Shown piece by piece: positions 11,623 to 20,266 of a stretch of DNA of 44,291 bases; within the stretch, counting starts at the first letter, position 1, and each line of letters opens with the position of its first letter. This stretch comes from Bacteroidaceae bacterium (GTDB lineage Bacteria; Bacteroidota; Bacteroidia; Bacteroidales; Bacteroidaceae). The notes under the pieces are model-generated. The model was not told the DNA's origin. It did no database searches and saw only the letters and a list, made by a program, of their open reading frames with translations. Where the stretch lies: positions 1-44,291 of the forward strand of contig JAKSJA010000015.1 of the NCBI GenBank assembly GCA_024398495.1. The letters run 5' to 3'. The position numbers were made by a program, and so were the translations under genes.

Positions 11623-12787
11623 ACTTTGGAATGCGAACTATATAAAGGTACTAGTAGCAAACTTTCTCATCTACATGTCGTTCATGCTACTAGTACCTTT
11701 GTTACCATTGTATATGAGTGAGACTTTTGGTGCCGATAAGCATACTATCGGTATCGTTTTGGCTGGATATACGTTGGCGGCACTTCTAATACGTCCTTTC
11801 AGTGGCTTCTTGGTTGATACAATGCCACGGAAGGCTGTACTACTGATAAGCCATTTCCTATTCTTTGCCTTATTTGCAGGTTATCTGGTTGCAGGTAGCA
11901 TCACGCTGTTCGCTATAGTGCGTACGTTGCATGGGGCACCATTCGGAACACTGTCTGTTGCTCAAAATACAGCAGCCATAGATGTCCTTGACTCTTCGCG
12001 TAGGGCAGAGGGTATAGGTTATTTTGGATTGAGTAATAATTTGGGATTGGCATTATCTCCGTCATTCGCCATCTTTATGATGCAACTCACAAATTGTTAT
12101 GACATTTTGTTTTGCATATCCATGTTGTTCTCGTTTATGGCATTAGTAATAAATGCAAGTATTAAAATGCCTGTTCGAAATATAGTAAAAGAGAAACCAG
12201 TTCTCTCTCTTGATCGTTTCATACTCCTCAAGGGATGGAGTGAAGGTTTCTGTATAGTATGCTTTTCCTTCGCTTATGGAGTGCTATCTACCTATCTTGC
12301 TATCTACGGTAAAGAAAAATTAGGCATCACGCAAGGTACAGGAGTATTCTTTTCTCTTGTCGCCATAGGATTGATAATATCACGTCTTACAGGTGTCCCC
12401 AATTTAAGAAAGGGGAAGATATTGGGAAATGCAGCCATTGGAGTCATTACCTCAATGATTGCATACTTCCTCTTTGCTGCTATACATCAAAGCTGGGCAT
12501 ATTATTGTTCTGCTCTCATCATAGGTTTGGGAAATGGACACTTCTATCCAGCATTCCAAACGATGTTCATCAATTTAGCAGAACACTCACAACGAGGAAC
12601 GGCTAATTCTACCATTCTTACATCTTGGGATTTAGGATTGGGACTTGGCATCCTGCTAGGAGGTATGATAGCTGAGGCGACTACGTACGACACCGCTTTC
12701 TGGATGGGTGCAATAGTCAACTCCTTTGGGGTTCTGATGTTTTTCTTTTATGTACGCAGTCACTTTCTCCACAAGAGATTGAGATAG
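11612..12787 (+). CDS. MFS transporter (drug/metabolite efflux type)
   Basis: This 391-residue inner-membrane protein has about 12 hydrophobic helices and the major facilitator motif-A-like loop between helices 2 and 3 (RPFSGFLVDTMPRKAVL, about residues 61-77). The substrate cannot be read from the sequence. The start used is GTG at 11612, overlapping the DUF3467 gene by 11 bases. It is the only start that keeps the first transmembrane helix whole. A perfect 16-bp inverted repeat lies in codons 11-30. The gene ends 4 bases before the convergent STAS gene. Confidence 0.9.
   Translation: MKPKLWNANYIKVLVANFLIYMSFMLLVPLLPLYMSETFGADKHTIGIVLAGYTLAALLIRPFSGFLVDTMPRKAVLLISHFLFFALFAGYLVAGSITLFAIVRTLHGAPFGTLSVAQNTAAIDVLDSSRRAEGIGYFGLSNNLGLALSPSFAIFMMQLTNCYDILFCISMLFSFMALVINASIKMPVRNIVKEKPVLSLDRFILLKGWSEGFCIVCFSFAYGVLSTYLAIYGKEKLGITQGTGVFFSLVAIGLIISRLTGVPNLRKGKILGNAAIGVITSMIAYFLFAAIHQSWAYYCSALIIGLGNGHFYPAFQTMFINLAEHSQRGTANSTILTSWDLGLGLGILLGGMIAEATTYDTAFWMGAIVNSFGVLMFFFYVRSHFLHKRLR
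11644..11700. repeat. Perfect 16-bp inverted repeat with 25-nt spacer inside the MFS gene
   Basis: The arm AAAGGTACTAGTAGCA (11644-11659) and its exact reverse complement (11685-11700) flank a 25-base spacer at codons 11-30 of the MFS gene. Each arm contains the palindrome ACTAGT. The arms could form a stable mRNA stem just after the start codon, or could be recombination half-sites. The stem is seen directly; a role is not established. Confidence 0.85.
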
Positions 12788-12791
12788 ATTC

Positions 12792-13094
12792 TCAAAGTAT
12801 ATTTATTATGGAAGAAAATCCAGTAATATCAAATACTTCCTTAACCTGTGATTTCATATTCTTCATTACCATCTTACCTTTATGCTGATTGACACTCTTC
12901 TGTAGCATTAAGAAAATTCTCAAACCTTGTGAACTGGTATATTCCATATTTGTACAGTCAAGTTCAATGTCAGGATTTTCATCATTCAGCAGCGACTGGA
13001 TGTCAGCTTGAAATTGATTGGCATTTGTTGTGTCGAGCCTTCCTGTGAGTTCTACAATGGTCTTTGCACCATCTTTGTTGATTTTTACTTCCAT
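12792..13094 (-). CDS. STAS-domain anti-sigma factor antagonist
   Basis: This 100-residue protein has the SpoIIAA/RsbV fold pattern: VELTGRLDTTNANQFQADI at the N-terminus, then the phosphorylation segment LDCTNMEYTSSQGLRIF with a conserved serine (about 60) in the SSQG motif. Such proteins bind RsbW-type kinases when unphosphorylated and release the kinase's target. The start lies 6 bases after the RsbW-like gene, a classic antagonist/kinase pair. No sigma factor or PP2C phosphatase lies in the window. Confidence 0.9.
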   Translation of the reverse strand: MEVKINKDGAKTIVELTGRLDTTNANQFQADIQSLLNDENPDIELDCTNMEYTSSQGLRIFLMLQKSVNQHKGKMVMKNMKSQVKEVFDITGFSSIINIL

Positions 13095-13100
13095 GATTAT

Positions 13101-13508
13101 TTATTTTTCTGGTAATTTCTTTTCCATTTGTAATACGTTGCAGTGGTTTTCATAGACATACGAAACTTTATCCATAAGTTGTTTACAGAGAAAGATTCCT
13201 AATCCACCGATTTCACGATCCTCTGCCGATAAAGTTATGTCAGGATCTTCTTTCTTAAGAGGGTCAAAAGGTACACCTTCATCGCGAAGTGTGAGTTTTA
13301 AAATATCGTTTTCTATTTCTGTTTTTACAATAATCCAACCCATACCCTCAGTATAAGCATAGCGAACGACATTTTCTACAGCCTCCTCTACCGCCAAACG
13401 AATCTTAAACTGAAAACTTTCATCGTTGGGAATATCTGGAGACTGCATAATGGCTTCGATAATCTCCGCACTTTTATTTTTTATAGGATCAAATCTTTTT
13501 TCCATCAT
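13101..13508 (-). CDS. RsbW/SpoIIAB-like ATP-binding anti-sigma regulatory kinase
   Basis: This 135-residue HATPase_c protein has the N box AVEEAVENVVRYAY (about residues 38-51, including the Mg-binding Asn), the G1 box LRDEGVPFDP and the G2 box REIGGLGIFLCKQLMD. It should phosphorylate the neighbouring STAS protein and, by family analogy, bind a regulatory partner. Whether that partner is a sigma factor is unknown in Bacteroidetes. It has its own TAnnTTTG promoter and is set 73 bases from the phosphatase gene. Confidence 0.88.
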   Translation of the reverse strand: MMEKRFDPIKNKSAEIIEAIMQSPDIPNDESFQFKIRLAVEEAVENVVRYAYTEGMGWIIVKTEIENDILKLTLRDEGVPFDPLKKEDPDITLSAEDREIGGLGIFLCKQLMDKVSYVYENHCNVLQMEKKLPEK

Positions 13509-13534
13509 AAATGCATGATATTTATATCCAAAAG

Positions 13535-13542
13535 CAAAGTTA
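13535..13542 (-). promoter_or_regulatory. Bacteroidetes -7 element upstream of the RsbW-like gene
   Basis: TAACTTTG on the minus strand matches the TAnnTTTG consensus and would start transcription about 20 bases upstream of the kinase start. No clear TTTG is seen at the -33 position, so the call rests on the -7 box and its location. Confidence 0.5.
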
Positions 13543-13581
13543 CGATTTTTTTTCTTATCAGATAATATTTTATGAAATATC

Positions 13582-14376
13582 TTATTCCAAGTATTTGTTT
13601 CGTAAAGTTGTTATATCGTCATCCGATAGCAATAATTGGTTGTGTAAATAATCTTCCATGCTGCCGTATTCGCTGTCTATGAGTTTCATTGCATTGATAA
13701 AGTTTTCTACGCTGACTCCTATGAAAGCTTGAATGACTTTCATTTCTTCTTCTCCGCCACCGATGGCTTCTATCCGTTCTTTAACAATGTCGATACGTTT
13801 CTGATAATAGTCATTAGACTTGTCAAAGTCTTCTATGATAATGTCCATATCTGCACCGAGTGCTGCGAGGAGGAAGGCGGCGCCGAGACCTGTCCTGTCC
13901 TTTCCTTCAGAACAATGCCAGTAGCATGCTCCTTCATTTGTGTTCAGGACATTCATAATGAAGACAGAATATTGTAACTGAGTATATTCGTTCACAACCA
14001 TTGATGGGTATAGTGTTCTTGCTGTTTCCTTGCCTTTGTCCGTAAATGCTGCCGTCATAAGATAGTCTGGTAGGTTACGGTATGCTTCTGCAGGAAATTG
14101 TTCTATCTTTTGATCAGTATGCATGTCCAATGTGGGCAACCATAAATTATCTGCTCCAGGTATGTCACAATCTGGTTTATATGACACTTCGCCTTCTGTG
14201 CGAAAGTCAAAGATATGTCGTAAGTGTATCTTTTGAAAATAAAGTATGTCTTCTTCGGATGCGTCTTTTAGGAATCCTCCACGCAATAGTCGATTGTGCT
14301 TGATTGTTCTTCCGTCATGCATCTTGTATCCACCTATGTCACGTACATTAGGTATGCTTTTAAATTCCCAATTCAT
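13582..14376 (-). CDS. Tyrosine/dual-specificity phosphatase family protein
   Basis: This 264-residue protein has the cysteine phosphatase signature HCSEGKDRTG at about residues 154-163, giving catalytic Cys155 and Arg161, and the N-terminal IPNVRDIGGY motif shared by Siw14/LipA-like phosphatases. Substrates of this group include phosphotyrosine, phosphoinositides and inositol pyrophosphates, so the real substrate is open. ATG at 14376 was chosen because it overlaps the upstream stop as ATGA. An upstream TTG would add two residues. It is coupled to the HD/phosphotransferase gene. Confidence 0.88.
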   Translation of the reverse strand: MNWEFKSIPNVRDIGGYKMHDGRTIKHNRLLRGGFLKDASEEDILYFQKIHLRHIFDFRTEGEVSYKPDCDIPGADNLWLPTLDMHTDQKIEQFPAEAYRNLPDYLMTAAFTDKGKETARTLYPSMVVNEYTQLQYSVFIMNVLNTNEGACYWHCSEGKDRTGLGAAFLLAALGADMDIIIEDFDKSNDYYQKRIDIVKERIEAIGGGEEEMKVIQAFIGVSVENFINAMKLIDSEYGSMEDYLHNQLLLSDDDITTLRNKYLE

Positions 14377-15788
14377 CGGCAAATGTTTTCTTTGACAAAA
14401 TCTCTCATGAATGGTTCTTCTGTCCCCCTTTGAATAAAAAGCAGAAAATAAAACGCAGCATAAGGTTTTATAATCTTGTCTATTTCATGTATCTCAGCTT
14501 CATTATGTGCTCCATAGTATTCCATAACAAATATTTCCCAAACTCTTAACATCTGTGCGCATGAGATGTGATATAGTTTCTGAGTCAATTTTTCATCATC
14601 AATATGTGTGACAAACCAAAACATACCGAGATCGAATTTAGGGTCCCCATAAGCAAAATCTGCCAAGTCTATCCAATAGTTCTTTTTTCCATCGGTAATG
14701 ATGTTGCCAATATGTATGTCACCGTGACAGCATGTGATGGCATCTGGAGTGGAAAGGATAAAGTTATGTGCTTTGGATTTTTCTTCTTTTGTCAGGAAGG
14801 TTGCATCAGTTACCAAATGATGAAATTTCTTTTTTATACTTGGGAAATTCTGCTTTCTGCAAGGCGTGTTATGCAGTTTCTTGCATTCCTTGGCAAATTC
14901 TCTGGCATAAAATTCCAGCTTCTCTGGATTGTTGCTTATTGCTCTGGCAAAAGACTGTTTTGGTGTGATGCGTTCAAATTCCACACCGATACGTGTTCCG
15001 TCTGTGACTAGACTATATGCTTTAGGAATGTTAAGTCCTAAATCCATTATGTTCCATGATGTGTATAACTCTGTAATAGGTGTTTCCTGTGGGATATATT
15101 CTGCATATAGTTTAATCATGGATTTACCATCCTTATGATTGTAACTAAGTGCAGTAAACCCGTCTCCGCTTTGTTCGTAGTTGTTAAGGTCTATTTTCTC
15201 AGGTTTTGGTTCTCCAAACACTTGCATTAGCAAGTGTGTGAACTCTGAGAAGGCAAATGTACCTGCCAATTCGCACAGGGCTCTAGCTAGTCCTCTATAA
15301 TGCCATTCGTGGTCTGGTTTTCCGCCAGGGGCATGAAATCTATCCCATAACTTGTCTCCGAGTTCCATATAATCATGATAAATGGCACGCATGTTAGATA
15401 GTTTATCCCCCATGGCAATAATCTTTGCATCGCGACTGGAGTTTTCAAGTCTATTTATGGCTGCCAGTTTTCTTTCTCTCCAACTGTCAGTTTCACTTTT
15501 GTCAGTTATTGGTTCTTCGCTTTCAGAGGCAACAAGTGATGCAACTCTCTTTCCAAACTCTTTTTTTATGTCATCAATGCTGATGTCGGTGTCTTCGACT
15601 ACGTCATGAAGAGCCGCTGCTGCTAGCATCTCCTGGTCGGATGTAATAGTGGCAACGATTTCTATTGCCTCTAGTGGATGCACAATATAAGGAAACCCTT
15701 TGCCTCTACGCTCAGTATTTGCATGAGCATTTACTGCAAAGATTATTGCTTTATCCAATAATGTACTGTCCATATACCTATTTGCCAT
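14373..15788 (-). CDS. RelA/SpoT-type HD hydrolase domain fused to an aminoglycoside-phosphotransferase-like domain
   Basis: The 471-residue protein has two parts. Residues 1-180 form an HD domain with H37 (VHPLE), H61-D62 and the alarmone-hydrolase-type E65-D66 (HDVVED), and D128 (MGDKLSNMR). This is the full metal and catalytic pattern of SpoT/Mesh1 hydrolases. Residues about 205-471 resemble APH/choline kinase fold enzymes, with the catalytic HGDIHIGN loop (355-362) and IDLAD (373-377). The HD part probably cleaves a pyrophosphorylated nucleotide. The kinase substrate is unknown. It lies 18 bases after the synthetase gene and overlaps the phosphatase gene by 4. Confidence 0.85.
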   Translation of the reverse strand: MANRYMDSTLLDKAIIFAVNAHANTERRGKGFPYIVHPLEAIEIVATITSDQEMLAAAALHDVVEDTDISIDDIKKEFGKRVASLVASESEEPITDKSETDSWRERKLAAINRLENSSRDAKIIAMGDKLSNMRAIYHDYMELGDKLWDRFHAPGGKPDHEWHYRGLARALCELAGTFAFSEFTHLLMQVFGEPKPEKIDLNNYEQSGDGFTALSYNHKDGKSMIKLYAEYIPQETPITELYTSWNIMDLGLNIPKAYSLVTDGTRIGVEFERITPKQSFARAISNNPEKLEFYAREFAKECKKLHNTPCRKQNFPSIKKKFHHLVTDATFLTKEEKSKAHNFILSTPDAITCCHGDIHIGNIITDGKKNYWIDLADFAYGDPKFDLGMFWFVTHIDDEKLTQKLYHISCAQMLRVWEIFVMEYYGAHNEAEIHEIDKIIKPYAAFYFLLFIQRGTEEPFMRDFVKENICR

Positions 15789-15806
15789 AGTAAAAACTTT
15801 ATTTGA

Positions 15807-16907
15807 TTATTTCTTTAGGAATGGTAGATCTTTTGTTGATTCTATGAGTCGTTTGGCTCTCTCTTGATTATATGGTGTCTCACCGTTCAGGGTGTCGAAA
15901 AATTTTGTTAATCCATGTATGCCAACATTATTTTTTAATTGATAGACAATACATAAATTTTGTAGTCCTATTGTTGATGTGACAATGTCAAGATCAGTTC
16001 CTCCGATCTGGTGTAATGCAAGTTGGTATGCATCTTCCCAATAATTATTCTTTAGCGTTTCAATATCTCCAAGAGTCTTGAACCCTAATTTCTGTAGTAT
16101 CTTGAGATAAGGTAGGGTTGTGGTCGGATGTATCTCTGCTTGGTTTATTGCCGCAATCTTATCTGTGAGACGTTTGAATGGGTTCAGCTCAAGGTATCGT
16201 GCAAAAGAGTCACCATCAAGTTTTATCTCCGCAAACTTTCCATCACGAAGTAGATTTTGAATTTTATAACGATATTCATTCAGTGCAGTCCTGATGCGAC
16301 TGAATTCATCATCAGCCAGTTCTAACATGCCCGCTAGACGGTTGAGAGTTCTTATATATTCTTGTGGAACTTCAACATCGGTTTTGTATCCATTGTCATG
16401 GTATATGCTTGCCCACGCATGCTGAAGAGTTGTTCGCATTTGTATTTCAAAACGATATTCGTTGATTTCAGGCATCTTATCATCATGATAGACGGATTTT
16501 GGTATTCTGCATATATAATGAAGCGACATATATCCAAAACTATTCAATTCGTGCATCTTCCGCTTATCAACAGACTCATTCCAGTCAATGTCAAAATTAT
16601 TTTCTATCAATGCCGCAATTTTGTCAACCTCATCGGAATAAAAAGTTATTACACGTGCTCCGAATATGTCTGTCAGATCAGATAGAAAACGGTATTTGGC
16701 ACCTTTTAACTCAAGTTTTCCCGCTAAAGACTTTTCTGTCTTGACACGTCCGTCAACGGCAGTCACCAAGATGTTATTTTCTTTGAGCAGGGTTCTGAGT
16801 TTTTCTAATACAATCTCTTTCATTTTCTTGAAGACAGGAAGCATCTGCTCATATTCTTCAAGAATCATTGTACAATGCAGGTCAAGTCCGTATTCCTCTG
16901 GTTCCAT
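15807..16907 (-). CDS. RelA/SpoT-domain alarmone synthetase-like protein
   Basis: The 366-residue protein has an N-terminal RelA/SpoT nucleotidyl (pyrophosphoryl) transferase domain (about 35-180). Visible are KSLAGKL (59-65) for ATP binding, LTDIFGARVI (78-87) with the metal-binding Asp, GYMSLHY (125-131), and EIQMRTTLQHAW (154-165). All key synthetase residues appear intact, and there is no HD, TGS or ACT domain, as in small alarmone synthetases. The C-terminal half (about 190-366) is helical and not recognised. It could make (p)ppGpp, (pp)pApp, or act on tRNA like toxSAS enzymes. Confidence 0.85.
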   Translation of the reverse strand: MEPEEYGLDLHCTMILEEYEQMLPVFKKMKEIVLEKLRTLLKENNILVTAVDGRVKTEKSLAGKLELKGAKYRFLSDLTDIFGARVITFYSDEVDKIAALIENNFDIDWNESVDKRKMHELNSFGYMSLHYICRIPKSVYHDDKMPEINEYRFEIQMRTTLQHAWASIYHDNGYKTDVEVPQEYIRTLNRLAGMLELADDEFSRIRTALNEYRYKIQNLLRDGKFAEIKLDGDSFARYLELNPFKRLTDKIAAINQAEIHPTTTLPYLKILQKLGFKTLGDIETLKNNYWEDAYQLALHQIGGTDLDIVTSTIGLQNLCIVYQLKNNVGIHGLTKFFDTLNGETPYNQERAKRLIESTKDLPFLKK

Positions 16908-16916
16908 GGGATTTGA

Positions 16917-18665
16917 TTAAAAGTTAATGGAGAATGATGCACCAAATGTCCAAAGGTTTAATCTCTTGGATGTCTTAAACTCGTCATCTTCTGTTAAAAC
17001 CTTTAATTCAGGATGTTCTTCTATTGGGTACTTCTCCTTCACTTCGTCTGATACATAATGATAATTTGCTGTATAGTTATTTTTCGCACTATCAAAATCA
17101 GCAAAAATTTTCCAGGAGAAATTATTTTTGTATTTATATGTAAGGCTTAATCCAAAAACATAGTTGAATACATTGTCACCTTCGACTTTCATAATGTCAT
17201 ATTCGTCTGAAATAAATTTTTCTTCATCCAAGACATAATTGTATTCTGTACTTACACCAGGCATCGTCACTTCGTTAGCGGCAAATTGTGTTCCGTCAGG
17301 ACGTTCAAACATATACATGGGAGTTTGGGAGGTTCCATCAAATGTGTAGATTTGATTCCCTTTTTCATCGCGGAAAGTTTTACGATAACCATTACGTGCC
17401 TGATATGAGATACCTCCTGAAAGACGTGAACCAACAAGAAATTTTCCACCAACAGCAAAGTGTTTTGATAATGGCAGATTACCATATATGCCGGCATCAA
17501 GTGATACATCCATAAAATTATTGTTCTCAATGCTCAAATTGTAAACACCAGGAATGTTGAATTCTTCTAACGCCTCGTTAAGTTCATTCCATACACTTTT
17601 GTCGTTAGATGTTAATGAGGTGTTTTTTGTTGGTGTTGTTGTGACGCGTGCCATACCACCAAAACCGAGATATTTATTGATGAAATAAGCTCCTTCAATA
17701 CCAACTACAGAACTTGTTCCTAAATCAATAACACTTTCTCCATAATAATCATCGGAGAAGGTTATGGAGTTGCTGTGTGAAGCAATACCCATCTGGATGT
17801 CGAAGAATGAAGGATGGTTAGGGTTGATAAGGAAATCTTGTTCAAGACGGCATATGCCCTTGTCTTTATAAATGAGGTCACCGAGCCAGTAGCCGAGTTC
17901 TGTTGACATTATACCTAAACCTGCACCAGCAATGACATCGCTTATCCAGTGACGGTTGTTAAGAACGCGCATAATGCCTGTTCCTGTGGCGACTGCATAG
18001 CCTCCAACCGAAAACCAAGGTGAACGAGTTAAACCATATTCCTTATGTAATACTGTTGCTGCTACGAAGGCTGTTGCTGTATGACCAGACGGGAAAGAAT
18101 TCTCTGATGAATTGTCAGGACGCATTTCCTTTACGGAATATTTTGTTGCATTCACTGCCAATGCCATGACAGCATTAGAAGCCAATGTACTAACAAGGAA
18201 TCTGTCCCAGCTGGAACGCCCCTGATATCCAAATGCTTTCAAGCCTAAGATAAGAGCGTACGGCGCGAATTGTGTATAATTATCAATTTCAGTCTTGAAA
18301 TTCTCATCAAATGTGAAACGTGCAGAGCGGAAGGCCTTTTTTTGACTTTTAATTAGGAAAGAACTAAGAAAAATAGGAATGCCAACATAGGTGATATCAC
18401 GTTTCCATGTATAGTACGGGTGTGCCTTTGTGTTTCCAGGTTGTTCAGCGATACAGACTTCATGCGCCCAGTTAGTGTATGTTTCTAACTGTTGTGTACT
18501 GCTGAGTGTGGGTGCCTCTAATGGCGCGATGCCTAATGCTTCCGCTGATTCTGCGTCTGTTAGTGGCTCATCTGTCTGTGCAAGCAATAATGAGTCTGTA
18601 TCTATACTTGCAGATGCAACCGAAGATACAAATATTGATAAAATGAGAATAACGAAATTTTTCAT
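16917..18665 (-). CDS. PAP2 phosphatase with C-terminal outer-membrane beta-barrel-like region
   Basis: The 582-residue exported protein has a signal peptide (1-19), then a PAP2 phosphatase domain with all three motifs: K175-x6-R182-P183, PSGH (192-195) and R233-x5-H239-xxx-D243. These hydrolyse lipid or polyprenyl pyrophosphates or lipid A phosphates. Residues about 280-582 are rich in alternating strands and end in an aromatic residue (FSINF), the pattern of outer-membrane barrels. The fusion would place the phosphatase in the outer membrane or periplasm. It is 45 bases after gcvH and 9 bases before the synthetase gene. Confidence 0.82.
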   Translation of the reverse strand: MKNFVILILSIFVSSVASASIDTDSLLLAQTDEPLTDAESAEALGIAPLEAPTLSSTQQLETYTNWAHEVCIAEQPGNTKAHPYYTWKRDITYVGIPIFLSSFLIKSQKKAFRSARFTFDENFKTEIDNYTQFAPYALILGLKAFGYQGRSSWDRFLVSTLASNAVMALAVNATKYSVKEMRPDNSSENSFPSGHTATAFVAATVLHKEYGLTRSPWFSVGGYAVATGTGIMRVLNNRHWISDVIAGAGLGIMSTELGYWLGDLIYKDKGICRLEQDFLINPNHPSFFDIQMGIASHSNSITFSDDYYGESVIDLGTSSVVGIEGAYFINKYLGFGGMARVTTTPTKNTSLTSNDKSVWNELNEALEEFNIPGVYNLSIENNNFMDVSLDAGIYGNLPLSKHFAVGGKFLVGSRLSGGISYQARNGYRKTFRDEKGNQIYTFDGTSQTPMYMFERPDGTQFAANEVTMPGVSTEYNYVLDEEKFISDEYDIMKVEGDNVFNYVFGLSLTYKYKNNFSWKIFADFDSAKNNYTANYHYVSDEVKEKYPIEEHPELKVLTEDDEFKTSKRLNLWTFGASFSINF

Positions 18666-18710
18666 AAATAATAATTACGTGATAAAAATTGTTGAAACAC
18701 CGATAGCAAA

Positions 18711-19091
18711 TTAGCCATTTGTATGCTTTGCATACTCTTCTGCATTCATAAGTGAATCGAGTTCGGACATATTGTTCATCTTGATTCTGATAATCCAGTT
18801 TGTATATGCGTCTTGATTTATTAGTTCTGGTGCATTTTCCAGCTCTTCATTTATTTCGGTAACAATTCCTGATACAGGTGCAAATAGATCGCTGGATGCC
18901 TTTACGCTCTCTAGTGCCCCGAATTCTTCACCAACTTGAAATTCATCATCTACATCGGGAAGATCAACATATGTGATATCTCCCATTTCTGCTTGAGCAT
19001 AATCTGAAACTCCGATAGTGGCAATGTCACCATCAACTTTTACCCATTCGTGTGACTCACTGTATTTGAGCCCTTCTTTAATGTTTGCCAT
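18711..19091 (-). CDS. gcvH: Glycine cleavage system H protein
   Basis: The H protein carries the lipoyl arm that shuttles the aminomethyl group between the P, T and L proteins. The 126-residue product starts MANIKEGLKYSESHEW, and the lipoylated lysine lies in the ALESVKASSDL segment. A longer reading frame begins 90 bases upstream but lacks similarity there, so ATG at 19091 is preferred, 11 bases after the gcvT stop. No gcvP gene is present in the window. Confidence 0.96.
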   Translation of the reverse strand: MANIKEGLKYSESHEWVKVDGDIATIGVSDYAQAEMGDITYVDLPDVDDEFQVGEEFGALESVKASSDLFAPVSGIVTEINEELENAPELINQDAYTNWIIRIKMNNMSELDSLMNAEEYAKHTNG

Positions 19092-19102
19092 AGCTTTGTA
19101 TG

Positions 19103-20200
19103 TTATTTTTTGTAATTTGTCTGATAGAAACGTTTCTTTACTACTTTTCCTGCAAAAGTCTTTTTGCGGATGTGTATCCATAGAGGTGTCTCAAGTTTGC
19201 TGTGTTCTGTGTTAACTAGCGCAAAACAAATGCTTTTGTCAAGTGATATGGAATGATAACCTGTTGTAACAACTCCAACTTCGGTGCCATCTTCTAGTTC
19301 TACGGGATATCCCGCACGTGGTATTGCGCGGTCTGCCAATTCTATTCCAATCAGTTTCTGTCTTACTCCGTTGTTTTTTTGTTCTGTCAAAGCATCTTTT
19401 CCTATGAACTCATATTTGTCCAATTTGCAGAACATGCTTAATCCAGCCATTATAGGAGAGATGTCTTTTGATAACTCGTCTCCGTATAATGGAAGTCCGG
19501 CTTCAAAGCGTAGCGTGTCGCGGCAACCAAGCCCGCAAGGTCTCACTCCTGCATGAAGGAAATCATTCCACAGTGATTGTGTTTTTTCTGGTGTAGCGTA
19601 TATTTCAAAACCATCTTCACCTGTGTATCCTGTTCTGGAGATAATCATTCCTTCTATGTCTGTAAATGTGTAGAATGATAAATCCTTTAATGTTTCAAGG
19701 CTTTCGTTGCTTATATTCAGGATCTTTAAAAAATCTTCAGATGCAGGACCTTGAAGTGCGATTTGTCCCCATTTGTCAGAATCATTGGTTATGACAACAT
19801 CATACTCTGTCGCATTCTGCAGTATCCATGCGTGATCTTTTTCAATGTTTGCTGCGTTGACGACTAACAAGAATTTGTCTTGGTATTTGTACACCAATAG
19901 ATCATCAACCACGCCACCGTCAGGGTAACACATCATGCCGTAGAGAATTTTTCCGGCTTCTAAGTCTTTTACATCATTAGTGAAAATGTGATTGATAAAC
20001 TTGACCGCATCTTCACCGGAGATGAATATCTCGCCCATGTGTGACACATCAAACATTCCAACTTGTTGTCTGACAGCCATGTGTTCTTCTGTTATACCTT
20101 CATATTGTATTGGCATGTCAAAACCAGCAAAAGGACTCATCTTTGCCCCAAGTTTTACGTGATCTTCCCAAAGACATGTTTTTTTGATGTTTTCTTCCAT
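19103..20200 (-). CDS. gcvT: Glycine cleavage system T protein (aminomethyltransferase)
   Basis: GcvT transfers the methylene group from the aminomethyl-lipoyl H protein to tetrahydrofolate and releases ammonia. The 365-residue product has MSPFAGFDMPIQYEGI, the conserved VGMFDVSHMGE segment, SRTGYTGEDGFEI and the C-terminal VVTTGYHSISLDKSICFALV. ATG at 20200 is chosen because the promoter -7 box lies just upstream and within the longer frame. It is followed by gcvH. Confidence 0.96.
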   Translation of the reverse strand: MEENIKKTCLWEDHVKLGAKMSPFAGFDMPIQYEGITEEHMAVRQQVGMFDVSHMGEIFISGEDAVKFINHIFTNDVKDLEAGKILYGMMCYPDGGVVDDLLVYKYQDKFLLVVNAANIEKDHAWILQNATEYDVVITNDSDKWGQIALQGPASEDFLKILNISNESLETLKDLSFYTFTDIEGMIISRTGYTGEDGFEIYATPEKTQSLWNDFLHAGVRPCGLGCRDTLRFEAGLPLYGDELSKDISPIMAGLSMFCKLDKYEFIGKDALTEQKNNGVRQKLIGIELADRAIPRAGYPVELEDGTEVGVVTTGYHSISLDKSICFALVNTEHSKLETPLWIHIRKKTFAGKVVKKRFYQTNYKK

Positions 20201-20214
20201 ATTATATTTTTTTG

Positions 20215-20222
20215 CAAAGATA
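20215..20222 (-). promoter_or_regulatory. -7 promoter element for gcvT
   Basis: TATCTTTG on the minus strand fits TAnnTTTG and would give a very short leader of about 5-10 bases before the gcvT ATG at 20200. It is divergent from the kinase promoter about 50 bases away. Confidence 0.65.
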
Positions 20223-20266
20223 GGAAAATATTTAGAAATCATAAATGCTAAATACTAAATTATTTC

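Noticed and set aside
18711-19181. A longer gcvH frame starting at 19181
   Set aside because: The extra 30 residues overlap the gcvT coding end and have no H-protein similarity. ATG at 19091 fits the family start.
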